Shown: piece by piece, positions 23,562 to 31,439 of the stretch
How positions within the stretch are numbered: the first letter of the stretch is position 1
Layout of the letters: every line of letters begins with the position of its first letter
Source of the DNA: an uncultured Enterorhabdus sp.
GTDB lineage: Bacteria > Actinomycetota > Coriobacteriia > Coriobacteriales > Eggerthellaceae
DNA length: 34,318 nucleotides
Assembly: GCA_947649205.1 (NCBI GenBank)
Contig: CANSQM010000027.1
Span: forward strand, 1 to 34,318
Direction: 5' to 3'
Made by a program: the position numbers and the translations under genes
The notes under the pieces: model-generated
The model's input: only the letters and a program-made list of their open reading frames with translations
Told to the model about the DNA's origin: nothing
The model's database searches: none

Positions 23562-24929
23562 ATGGAGCAGTTCTTCGAGCGCACCTTCAAGCTGAGGGAG
23601 CACGGCACCACGGTGAAAACGGAAGTGATGGCCGGCACCATCACCTTCTTGGCGATGGTGTACATCCTGGCCGTCAACCCCTCCATCCTGGCCGCCTCGG
23701 GCATGGAGCCGGGGGCGGTGTTCACGGCCACGGCCATCTCGGCGGCCTTCGGCACGCTGTTCATGGCCTTCTACGCGAACTATCCCATCGCCCTGGCCAG
23801 CGGCATGGGCCTGAACGCCTACTTCGCCTACTCGGTCTGCGTGCCCATGGCCGAGCAGGGCATCCAGGATCCCTGGACCATCGCTCTCACGGCCGTGTTC
23901 GTCGAGGGCCTCATCTTCATCCTGCTCACCCTCTGCAAGTTCCGCGAGGCCCTCGTCAACGATGTGCCCGAGAACCTGAAGATGGGCATCGCCGCCGGTA
24001 TCGGCCTGTTCATCGCTCTGGTGGGCCTGGCCAACGCCGGGGTCGTGGTGGACAACCCCTCCACCCTCATCGACCTGGGCTCCTTCGCCACGCCCCAGGT
24101 GGCCCTGTCGGTCATCGGCCTGGTGGCCGTGGCCGTCATGTACAGCTACCGGGTGCCCGGCTATATCCTGTGGGGCATCCTCGGCACCTGGCTGCTCGGC
24201 ATCGTCGCCCAGCTCATCGGCTGGTACGAAGTGGATCCGGCCGCCGGTGTGTACTCGCTCATCCCGAGCTTCGCCGAGGGCATCAACCTCCAGGCTCCCT
24301 ATCTGTTCGCCTTCGACTTCGAGTTTGCCCTGAGCCATATCGTCGACTTCGCGGTCATCGTGTTCGCCTTCCTGTTCGTCGACCTGTTCGACACGGCCGG
24401 CACCCTCATCGGCGTGGCCAGCAAGGGCGGCCTGCTCGATAAGGAGGGCCGTCTGCCCCGGGCCAAGGAGGCCCTCATGGCCGACGCCGTGGGCACCGTC
24501 GTGGGCGCCTGCGTGGGCACCTCCACCACGACGAGCTACGTGGAGAGCAGCGCCGGCGTGGCCGCGGGCGGCCGCACGGGCCTCACGGCTCTCGTGACCG
24601 GTCTGCTGTTCATCGCGGCCCTGGTGCTCTCGCCGGTCTTCTTGGCCATCCCCAGCTTCGCCACCATGCCGGCGCTCGTGTGGGTGGGCCTGCTCATGAT
24701 GTCCTCGGTCACTAAGATGGACTTCTCCGAGGACGCGGCCGGCGCCGTCGGCGGCTTTTTGGCCATCATCATGATGCCCTTCACCTACTCCATCGCCAAC
24801 GGCATCATGTTTGGCATCCTGGCCTTCGTCATCGTGCGCATCTGCCAGGGCCGCGCCAAGGACGTCCACTGGGTCATGTGGATCGCCGCCGCCCTGTTCC
24901 TGCTGCGCATCGCGACGCTGGTGATCTAG
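23562..24929 (+). CDS. NCS2 family purine permease, AzgA/PbuG-like
   Basis: A 455-residue inner-membrane transporter with about 12 or more helices. Family signatures: ITFLAMVYILAVNPSIL near the N-terminus, NYPIALASGMGLNAYF in helix 3, and FDTAGTLIGVASKGGLLDK followed by GTSTTTSYVESSAGVAAGGRTGL. These match AzgA/PbuG-type importers of hypoxanthine, guanine or adenine by proton symport. ATG 23562 follows a moderate AAGAGAG site. CATAAT (23522-23527) is a candidate -10. No purine riboswitch core was seen upstream. Substrate choice within the purines cannot be read from sequence. Confidence 0.92.
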   Translation: MEQFFERTFKLREHGTTVKTEVMAGTITFLAMVYILAVNPSILAASGMEPGAVFTATAISAAFGTLFMAFYANYPIALASGMGLNAYFAYSVCVPMAEQGIQDPWTIALTAVFVEGLIFILLTLCKFREALVNDVPENLKMGIAAGIGLFIALVGLANAGVVVDNPSTLIDLGSFATPQVALSVIGLVAVAVMYSYRVPGYILWGILGTWLLGIVAQLIGWYEVDPAAGVYSLIPSFAEGINLQAPYLFAFDFEFALSHIVDFAVIVFAFLFVDLFDTAGTLIGVASKGGLLDKEGRLPRAKEALMADAVGTVVGACVGTSTTTSYVESSAGVAAGGRTGLTALVTGLLFIAALVLSPVFLAIPSFATMPALVWVGLLMMSSVTKMDFSEDAAGAVGGFLAIIMMPFTYSIANGIMFGILAFVIVRICQGRAKDVHWVMWIAAALFLLRIATLVI

Positions 24930-24939
24930 GGAATCTGGA

Positions 24940-25006
24940 AAACCCGTGCCGTTGGCGAAATCGGGATATATTTCCCCTTGCGACAGGGGTACGGGTTTGA
25001 TAACAT
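24940..25006 (+). promoter_or_regulatory. rpmF promoter inside an inverted-repeat leader
   Basis: TTGCGA (24979-24984), 16 bp, TAACAT (25001-25006) is a candidate promoter. It is enclosed by AAACCCGT (24940-24947) / ACGGGTTT (24991-24998), with an inner hairpin CCCCT/AGGGG (24974-24989). The structure may be the weak 3' end of the permease transcript, or an operator. Confidence 0.4.
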
Positions 25007-25077
25007 ACCAGATCGTGCGTTTACACAAGAGGTTGTGAACGGCACCTGTCGTTCCAGCTATAGAAGGAGTAATCGAG

Positions 25078-25257
25078 ATGGCAGTACCTAAGCGCAAAAT
25101 GGGCCGTGCCCGCACCCATGCCCGTCGCAGCACTAACGACAAGATCGCCGCGCCCGCCCGTTCCGTGTGCCCGCAGTGCGGCGAAGTGAAGCTTCCCCAC
25201 CGCGTGTGCGGAAACTGCGGCTTCTACCGTGACCGCGAGGTCATCGAGACCGAGTAG
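25078..25257 (+). CDS. rpmF: 50S ribosomal protein L32
   Basis: A 59-residue L32: MAVPKRKMGRARTHARRS at the start, then a zinc ribbon with CPQCG and CGNCG. All four cysteines are present (zinc-binding form). AAGGAG (25064-25069) lies 8 nt before ATG 25078. Together with plsX downstream this is the widely conserved rpmF-plsX pairing, though a terminator-like hairpin lies between them. The gene is short and easily missed by length filters. Confidence 0.97.
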   Translation: MAVPKRKMGRARTHARRSTNDKIAAPARSVCPQCGEVKLPHRVCGNCGFYRDREVIETE

Positions 25258-25274
25258 TCCCATGCTGTTGACGG

Positions 25275-25365
25275 TCACGGAAGGTGCCCGAGGTTCCTTC
25301 CGTGATGTCGGCAAAGCCTCCTCGCATGCCAAGCTGTCAGGGCCTGGTTTGCCAGGGGGCTTTTT
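25275..25365 (+). terminator. Hairpins between rpmF and plsX
   Basis: TCACGGAAGG (25275-25284) pairs with CCTTCCGTGA (25296-25305), without a T tail. A second stem, AAAGCCTCCT (25313-25322) with AGGGGGCTTT (25354-25363), includes one G-U pair and runs into TTTTT, as a terminator would. An inner CCTGG/CCAGG hairpin competes with it, so an attenuator is possible. No gene lies here. Confidence 0.5.
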
Positions 25366-25451
25366 GGCTATAGGCCATCGTGCCCGTGTCGGCCGCCCTG
25401 AGCGGGGTGCTGGCGCGGACTCACCGTCCGCTACCGCAAGGAGTATATTTC

Positions 25452-26549
25452 GTGGCTGAACCAGTAACTATCGCCGTGGACGTCATGGGGGGCGATCTCG
25501 GGCCTTCCGTGGTGCTCGACGGCGCGTCCCAGGCGCTCCAGGCCGACCCCGACCTGCACCTCGTGCTCGTGGGCCCCGCCGGGGAGGTGGAGCCCTTCGC
25601 CGCCGCCCATGACCGGGTGAGCGCCGTGGTCGCCACCGAGGTCATCGCCATGGCCGAGCACCCGGCCAATGCCGTGCGCACCAAGAAGGACTCGTCCATC
25701 GTGGTGGGCTGCCGTCTCGTGAAGGAGGGCGCGGCCGCTGGCTTCTTCTCCGCCGGCTCCACCGGGGCCTGCCTGGCCGCCGCCACCTTGGTGGTGGGCC
25801 GCGTGAAGGGCGTGAAGCGCCCGGCGCTCGGTCAGGTGCTGCCGGCCTACCAGCGTCCGTGCCTGCTCATCGACGTGGGGGCCAACGCCGACTGCAAGCC
25901 GGAGTACCTCGTGCAGTTCGCCCAGATGGGCGCCGTGTACATGGAGGCCATCATGGGGGTGGAAAACCCGCGGGTGGGACTTCTGAACATCGGCTCCGAG
26001 GACACCAAGGGCGACGAGTTCGCCCAGAAGGCCCACGGGCTCTTGGCCGCCTCGGTGCCCCAGTTCGCGGGCAACTGCGAGGGGGGCGATCTCATGGCCG
26101 GTGCCTTCGACGTGGTGGTCTGCGACGGGTTCACCGGCAACGTGTGCCTGAAGACCATCGAGGGCACGGCCAAGACCCTGTTCAAGTACGTGAAGGACGC
26201 CCTCATGGGCTCGCTGCCCTCGAAGCTGGGGGCCCTGCTCGTGAAGGGGAACCTGTCCGCGCTCAAGGCCAAGCTCTCGCCGGATACCTACGGCGGCACG
26301 CCCCTGCTCGGCGTGAAGGGGGCCGTCATCGTGGGTCACGGGTCCTCCAACGCCACTGCCATCAAGAACGGCATCGCCGTGGCTGCCGCCACGGTGCGGG
26401 CCGATGTGGCCGGCGTCATCGCCGCCACGGTGAGCCGCACGGCGAAGGCCGCCGCGGCCGATAGCGCCGTCCCGGCCGCTGGTGATGCCGCTGTCGCCGA
26501 GGCGCCTGCGGGCGGGGAAGGGGAGGCCGCGGCCTCGGATGCGCGATGA
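25452..26549 (+). CDS. plsX: Phosphate acyltransferase
   Basis: A 365-residue enzyme that makes acyl-phosphate from acyl-ACP, the first step of phosphatidic acid synthesis in most bacteria. Family signatures: VAVDVMGGDLGP-type start (TIAVDVMGGD), GFFSAGSTGACLAAA, RPALGQVLP, LLIDVGANADCKPEYL, NIGSEDTKGDE and CDGFTGNVCLKTIEGTA, ending near YGGTPLLGVKGAVIVGHGSSNATAI. A low-complexity Ala-rich tail of about 45 residues extends beyond the family. GTG 25452 is supported by AAGGAG at 8 nt; the frame is open further upstream without a ribosome site. The stop overlaps the rnc start (ATGA). Confidence 0.95.
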   Translation: MAEPVTIAVDVMGGDLGPSVVLDGASQALQADPDLHLVLVGPAGEVEPFAAAHDRVSAVVATEVIAMAEHPANAVRTKKDSSIVVGCRLVKEGAAAGFFSAGSTGACLAAATLVVGRVKGVKRPALGQVLPAYQRPCLLIDVGANADCKPEYLVQFAQMGAVYMEAIMGVENPRVGLLNIGSEDTKGDEFAQKAHGLLAASVPQFAGNCEGGDLMAGAFDVVVCDGFTGNVCLKTIEGTAKTLFKYVKDALMGSLPSKLGALLVKGNLSALKAKLSPDTYGGTPLLGVKGAVIVGHGSSNATAIKNGIAVAAATVRADVAGVIAATVSRTAKAAAADSAVPAAGDAAVAEAPAGGEGEAAASDAR

Positions 26550-27415
26550 GCCTCACCGACGAGCAGCAGACCAAGCTGGCCCGGGCCCAGGAGATCCTGG
26601 GCTACGAGTTCGACAACACCCAGTACCTCCTGTCCGCCATCACCCACCCCTCGGCCACCGAGGGGCGCTCGGTGAAGTTCTCCTACGAGCGCCTCGAGTT
26701 CCTCGGCGACTCCATTTTGGGGGCGCTCGTGGCCAACGAGGCCTTCCACCGCTTCCCCGACTTGGACGAGGGGGGCCTCACGCGCATCAAGGTGGCCCTC
26801 GTGTCCGGGGCGAGCCTGTCCGGGGTGGCCGAGAAACTCGGCTTCACCGACATTATCGTGTTCGGCTCCTCGGAGACCGGCACCGGCCGGCGCGGCTTGC
26901 ACTCGGCCCTCGAGAACGTCTACGAGGCCGTGGTGGCCGCCCTCTACCTCGACGGCGGGGTGGACGTGGCCGGCGCCTTTGTGGAGCGCACGCTCATTCC
27001 GAAGATGTCGCTGTCGCTGGCCCGCGAGCCGGAGAACCCCAAGAGCGCCCTGCAGGAGAAGCTCCAGGAAGGCGGCATCACCCCCACCTACAAGCTCGTG
27101 GAGACCCAAGGACCGCCCCACGACCGCACCTTCGTCGCCCAGGTGTACGCCGGCGACAAGGGGCTTGCCCAGGGCGTGGGCCGCACGAAGAAGGAGGCCG
27201 AGAGCCAGGCGGCCAAATCCACCTTGGCCCGGCTCTCGGAGTTCTTCGGCATCGGTCTGACGGGCGAGCAGCAGGCCGAGCGCGCCGAGAAGGCCGCGGC
27301 CGAGAAGGCCGCCCGGGCCGAGGAGAAGGCCGCCAAGGTGGCCGCCCGCGCCGCCGAGAAGGCCGCCCGGGCCGAGGAGAAGGCCGCCCGCGCCGCCAAG
27401 AGGAAGCAGGACTAG
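26546..27415 (+). CDS. rnc: Ribonuclease III with long Ala/Lys/Glu tail
   Basis: A 289-residue double-strand RNA endonuclease that processes rRNA precursors. The signature ERLEFLGDSILG supplies Glu51 and Asp55; the second metal site is Glu127 in VYEAVVAALYLDGG. A double-stranded RNA-binding domain follows (about 165-235: NPKSALQEKLQEG, ... GVGRTKKEAESQAAKSTL). The last 45 or so residues are repeats of AEKAARAEEKAA, beyond the normal end, basic-acidic and probably helical. Two 36-nt direct repeats at the DNA level (27299-27334 and 27353-27388) encode it. The gene overlaps plsX by 4 nt and is 6 nt from smc, so the three form one operon. Confidence 0.95.
   Translation: MSLTDEQQTKLARAQEILGYEFDNTQYLLSAITHPSATEGRSVKFSYERLEFLGDSILGALVANEAFHRFPDLDEGGLTRIKVALVSGASLSGVAEKLGFTDIIVFGSSETGTGRRGLHSALENVYEAVVAALYLDGGVDVAGAFVERTLIPKMSLSLAREPENPKSALQEKLQEGGITPTYKLVETQGPPHDRTFVAQVYAGDKGLAQGVGRTKKEAESQAAKSTLARLSEFFGIGLTGEQQAERAEKAAAEKAARAEEKAAKVAARAAEKAARAEEKAARAAKRKQD
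27299..27388 (+). repeat. 36-nt direct repeats in the rnc 3' end
   Basis: An exact 36-nt unit occurs at 27299-27334 and 27353-27388, 54 nt apart (18 codons), so gain or loss keeps the frame. It encodes the AEKAARAEEKAA tail units of RNase III. Confidence 0.75.
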
Positions 27416-27421
27416 GCGCCC

Positions 27422-30400
27422 ATGTACCTGAAATCACTCGTTCTGAAGGGCTTCAAATCTTTCGCCGACCGCAGCGTGCTGTCCATGGAGCCGGGCATCA
27501 CGGCCATCGTGGGACCCAACGGCTCCGGCAAGTCGAACATCTCCGACGCGGTGCTGTGGGTGCTCGGCGAGCGCAATGCCAAGAATTTGCGCGGCCAGGC
27601 CATGGAGGACGTCATCTTCGCCGGCTCCTCGGGGCGCGGTGGGGCGGGCCTGGCCGAGGTGGACCTCGTGCTGGACAACTCCGACGGCACGCTGCCGGTG
27701 GACTATGACGAGGTGGCCATCACCCGGCGCATGTACCGCAACGGCGAGAGCGAGTACCTCATCAACGGCACCGTGGCCCGGCGCATGGACGTGCTGGACA
27801 TCCTGCACGACTCGGGCCTGGGCACCGGCACCCATTCCATCATCTCCCAGGGGTCGCTGGACTCCATCCTCCAGAGCAAGCCGGAGGACCGCCGCGCGCT
27901 CATCGAGGAGGCCGCCGGCGTGCTCAAGCACAAGCAGCGCAAGGCCAAAAGCGAGCGGAAGCTGGCCAACATGGACCAGCATCTGCTGCGGGCCCGCGAT
28001 GTGGTGGGAGAGGTGGCCCGCCAGCTGGGGCCCTTGGAGCGCAAGGCGAAGAAGGCCCGCACCTACCAGGAGCTGGCGGTGCAGCAGGCCGAGATGAGCC
28101 TCATGATCGCCGTGGACGACCTGCGGCAGCTCCAGGGCCAGTGGGACGGCTCCCAGGCCCGCGAGGCGGAGCTGGCCGCCCAGTTGGAAGAGCGCCGCGC
28201 CGTCATCGAGGCGGCCGAGGCCCAGGTGGAGGCACTGCAGGAGCGCATCCGCCAGGAGACCTTGGACGCCGGCGACCTGTCGCGGCGCCATCGGGCGGCC
28301 GCGGCGGCCGTGGAGCGCTTCGATTCCACGGTGATGATGCTGCGGGAGCGCTGCCGGGCCGCCACGGCCCGGGCCGGCGAGCTGCGGTTGACCCTGGAGG
28401 CCAACGCCGTGAAGGCCGCCGAGGCCGCCGCCGAGCTCGAGCGGGCGAGCGCCCTGTACGAGGAGGCGGCCGGCGAGCGGGCGGGCGCCGAGAAGAAGGT
28501 GGCCGACCTGGATTGCGTCTACCGCGATCTGGGGGCCCAGCGCGGCAAGCTGGAGCGCGAGCTGGCGGCCCTGTCCCGCGACGGCGAGAAGATGCAGGCC
28601 GAGATGGAGGTGGCCCGGCGCAAGCATGCCGAGAACACCGAGGCCCTCACCCACGGTTTGGCCCACGTGCAGGTGATCGAGAGCCACGGCGCCGAGCTGG
28701 CCCTGGAGCTGGAGCGGGCGCAGGCCGAGGCCGAGGAAGCCGCCGCCGCGGCCGCGGAGGCCGAGGGGGCCTTGGCGGGCCTGGCCGCCGACGAGACCGC
28801 GGCCCGTCAGGCCGTGGGCGCCGCCGTGCAGTCCCGCGACGCGGCCCGAGCCGCTCTCGACGAGGCGCGGGACACCCATCGCGCCCTTACCGTGGAGATC
28901 GCCACCTTGGAAGAGGTGGAGCGCACGAGCGCCGCCGACGCCGGCGCCGCCCGGGCGTGGCTGGCCGAGCATGCCGGCGAGCTGGCCGGCATCGGCGAGC
29001 CCCTGTCCCATGTGATTCAGGCGCGCCCCGGCTACGAGGGGCTCGTAGAGACGCTGCTCGGCCCCGACGTGACCACCCTTCTGGCCGCCGACGCCGATGC
29101 CGTGGCCGCCGTGGCCGCGGCCCTGGAAGAGGCCGGCGTGGAAGGGGAGGCCGCCTTCCTGCTGCGCCGGGACGGGGCCGATCGCCCCGGTGCCCGCTCC
29201 CTGGCCTGGTCGGGCGCGGCCGGCACGCCGCTCATCGCCGAGCTGACCTTCCCTGAGACCGATCGGGCCGCGGTGGAGGCCCTGCTGGGCGACGTGGTGG
29301 TGTGCCCCACCCTGGACGAGGCCCTGGCGGCCCATGGCGCCGACGGCGCGGGGCTGCGCTTCGTGACTCCCGACGGCTCGATGGTGTGGCCCTCGGGCAA
29401 GGTGTCGGTGGGCGGTGCCGTCGTGGACGAGGGCACCGGCGCTCTGGCCCGCCACCGCCGCCTGGAGGGCCTGCGCGATCAGCTGACCTGTGCCCAGGCC
29501 GCCGTGGACAAGGCCGAGGAGGCCCACCGCATGGCCGAGGAGGCCCTGCGCCATGCCCAGGCCATGAGTCTGGAGCTCTCCCAGTCCCTGGCCGCCTGCA
29601 AGGGCCGGGCCGAGGCCGCCCGCGCCGCTGCCGATGCGGCGGCCGAGAAGCTCACGGCCTGCCGTCGCGAGCTGGAGGGCGTGGAGCGCCAGCGGGCCGA
29701 GGCCGAGGCCGTCATCTCGGCGGCCCGCCCCAATGTGGAGTCCTTCGAGGCGCGCCTGGCCGAGCTTCAGGCCGCCATCGCCGAGGGCAAGCGCTCCCAA
29801 GCGGCCATCCAAGACGAGCTGGCGCCCCTGCGCCGCGAGGCCCACCGCACCTCCGATGCCCTGGCCGAGGCGAAGCTGGCCGCCGCCACCCTGGTGGAGC
29901 GCACCACCTACGCCGAGCGGGTGCGCGACGCCCGGGCCCGCGACCTGGAGTCGCTGGCCGAGGCCAAGGCAGAGGCTGCGGCCTCCCTGCGGGTGAAGAC
30001 CGTGTCGGCCGAGCGCATCGAGCCTTTGCTCGCCCTCTTCGACGAGCTCGTGGCCTCGGCGCAGCGCTGGACCCGCACCCTGGAGGAGCAGGCCACGGCC
30101 GCCCAGGACTCTTCCACGGGGCTGCACGCCTCGGTCACCGAGGCCCGCGCCGCCGCCCACGAGGCCCACGCCGCCTTCGACGCCGTGACCGAGCGCCTAA
30201 GCGAGGCCCGGGTGCAGAAGGGGCGCCTGGAATTGCAGGTGGAGGCCGCGGTGAGTCACATCGTGCAGGACCTGAAGACGCCCTTGGAGACGGCCCTGGC
30301 CATGGAGCCCTTAGAGCGACGGGCCGAGGTGGAGGACGAGCTGTTCAAGATCAACCGCCGCATCGCCAATCTGGGCACCATCAACCCGGACGCGGCCGAG

Positions 30401-30985
30401 GAGTACGATGCCCTGAAGGTGCGCTACGACTATCTGGCCTCCCAGCTCGACGACCTCGATCGGGCCCGCAAGTCCCTCGCGAAGATCAACCGGGTCATCG
30501 ACCAGCGCATGAAGGACGACTTCATTCGCACCTTCGAGACCGTGGACGCCAGCTTCCGCGAGATCTTCGCCATCCTGTTCCCCGGCGGCGAGGCCCATCT
30601 GTCGCTCGTGGATCCCGAGGACGTGGAGAACACCGGCGTGGAGGTGAACGCCCAGCCCAAGGGCAAGCGCATCGCGAAGATGATGCTGCTCTCGGGCGGC
30701 GAGAAGTCGCTCACGGCCCTGGCGCTCCTGTTCGCCGTGTACCGCACCCGCGCCACGCCGTTCTACATCTTGGACGAGGTGGAAGCGGCCCTGGACGACA
30801 CGAACCTGCGGCGCCTCGCGGCCTACATCAACAGCCTGCGGGAGGAGACCCAGCTCATCATGATCACCCACCAGCGCCGCACCATGGAGATGGCCGACAC
30901 CCTGTTCGGCGTGTCCATGCAGGGCGACGGCGTGACCAAGGTCATCAGCCAGAAGCTCGACCAGGCCTTAAAGCTCGCGGAATAA
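27422..30985 (+). CDS. smc: Chromosome segregation protein SMC
   Basis: A 1187-residue condensin ATPase of normal length. The N-terminal head has Walker A GPNGSGKS (31-38, Lys37). Long Ala/Glu-rich coiled coils run on both sides of a hinge at about 523-660 (GYEGLVETLLGPDV..., then FVTPDGSMVWPSGKVSVGG). The C-terminal head has the signature LLSGGEKSLTALAL at about 1090 and Walker B ILDEVEAALDD (Asp1118, Glu1119). It forms the SMC-ScpAB complex; scpA and scpB are not in the window. It follows rnc by 6 nt. In many genomes ftsY comes next, but here a HipBA pair does. Confidence 0.97.
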   Translation: MYLKSLVLKGFKSFADRSVLSMEPGITAIVGPNGSGKSNISDAVLWVLGERNAKNLRGQAMEDVIFAGSSGRGGAGLAEVDLVLDNSDGTLPVDYDEVAITRRMYRNGESEYLINGTVARRMDVLDILHDSGLGTGTHSIISQGSLDSILQSKPEDRRALIEEAAGVLKHKQRKAKSERKLANMDQHLLRARDVVGEVARQLGPLERKAKKARTYQELAVQQAEMSLMIAVDDLRQLQGQWDGSQAREAELAAQLEERRAVIEAAEAQVEALQERIRQETLDAGDLSRRHRAAAAAVERFDSTVMMLRERCRAATARAGELRLTLEANAVKAAEAAAELERASALYEEAAGERAGAEKKVADLDCVYRDLGAQRGKLERELAALSRDGEKMQAEMEVARRKHAENTEALTHGLAHVQVIESHGAELALELERAQAEAEEAAAAAAEAEGALAGLAADETAARQAVGAAVQSRDAARAALDEARDTHRALTVEIATLEEVERTSAADAGAARAWLAEHAGELAGIGEPLSHVIQARPGYEGLVETLLGPDVTTLLAADADAVAAVAAALEEAGVEGEAAFLLRRDGADRPGARSLAWSGAAGTPLIAELTFPETDRAAVEALLGDVVVCPTLDEALAAHGADGAGLRFVTPDGSMVWPSGKVSVGGAVVDEGTGALARHRRLEGLRDQLTCAQAAVDKAEEAHRMAEEALRHAQAMSLELSQSLAACKGRAEAARAAADAAAEKLTACRRELEGVERQRAEAEAVISAARPNVESFEARLAELQAAIAEGKRSQAAIQDELAPLRREAHRTSDALAEAKLAAATLVERTTYAERVRDARARDLESLAEAKAEAAASLRVKTVSAERIEPLLALFDELVASAQRWTRTLEEQATAAQDSSTGLHASVTEARAAAHEAHAAFDAVTERLSEARVQKGRLELQVEAAVSHIVQDLKTPLETALAMEPLERRAEVEDELFKINRRIANLGTINPDAAEEYDALKVRYDYLASQLDDLDRARKSLAKINRVIDQRMKDDFIRTFETVDASFREIFAILFPGGEAHLSLVDPEDVENTGVEVNAQPKGKRIAKMMLLSGGEKSLTALALLFAVYRTRATPFYILDEVEAALDDTNLRRLAAYINSLREETQLIMITHQRRTMEMADTLFGVSMQGDGVTKVISQKLDQALKLAE

Positions 30986-31027
30986 CTGGTTCCTGGCTGC
31001 TTTGTGTTTCTAGTAAAGGGAACTATC

Positions 31028-31058
31028 TTGCATCATAGAGCCTATAATGCTATATAAT
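31028..31058 (+). promoter_or_regulatory. Promoter of hipBA-like operon
   Basis: Two TATAAT boxes (31043-31048 and 31053-31058) lie in the AT-rich gap after smc. TTGCAT (31028-31033) is a weak -35 at 17 bp from TATATA (31051-31056). The tandem direct repeat CTATAATG / CTATATAATG could be bound by the HipB protein. Confidence 0.5.
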
Positions 31059-31094
31059 GTGCAAAAGAGTTCCTTTTATAGAAGCGGGGTGGCG

Positions 31095-31439
31095 ATGGTT
31101 ATCGACGGCTTCATCTCGAATCAGGCGGTGGGAGGCGAGCTCGGCCGTCGCCTGCGTGCGTCGCGGATAGCCTATCCGCTTACCCAGGCCCAGCTGGCCG
31201 AGAGGGCCGGGGTGTCCCAGCGCACCGTCGCGAACTTGGAGAAGGGGACGGACGTCACTGTGGCGAGCCTCGTCAGCGTGCTGCGCGCCCTCGGTCTGCT
31301 CTCCCGTATGGAGCTTCTCGTTCCGGCCCCCGAGACGCGGCCCTCCGATCTTCTGCACGAGCGCGCCCCCAGGCAGAGGGTGCGCCCCCCGCGCAAGGCG
31401 ATTTCCAGCGGCGAGTGGAAATGGGGGGATGAGCAATGA
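31095..31439 (+). CDS. HipB-like HTH antitoxin
   Basis: A 114-residue XRE-type DNA-binding protein with a helix-turn-helix at about residues 16-70 (LGRRLRASRIAYPLTQAQLAERAGVSQRTVANLEKG). It ends with a tail rich in Arg and Pro and the final residues WKWGDEQ. In HipBA pairs this protein represses the operon and neutralises the kinase toxin. Its stop overlaps the toxin start by 4 nt. Start: ATG 31095 is chosen because the earlier in-frame ATG 31047 lies inside the promoter. The ribosome site is weak (GGGGTGG). Confidence 0.8.
   Translation: MVIDGFISNQAVGGELGRRLRASRIAYPLTQAQLAERAGVSQRTVANLEKGTDVTVASLVSVLRALGLLSRMELLVPAPETRPSDLLHERAPRQRVRPPRKAISSGEWKWGDEQ

Noticed and set aside
27299..27388. rnc 3' repeats as a CRISPR array
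   Set aside because: Only two copies, in frame, coding for a low-complexity tail; no spacers or cas genes.
27434..30169. Very long open frame antisense to smc
   Set aside because: An artefact of high third-position GC in the opposite frame. The + strand SMC has all its motifs.
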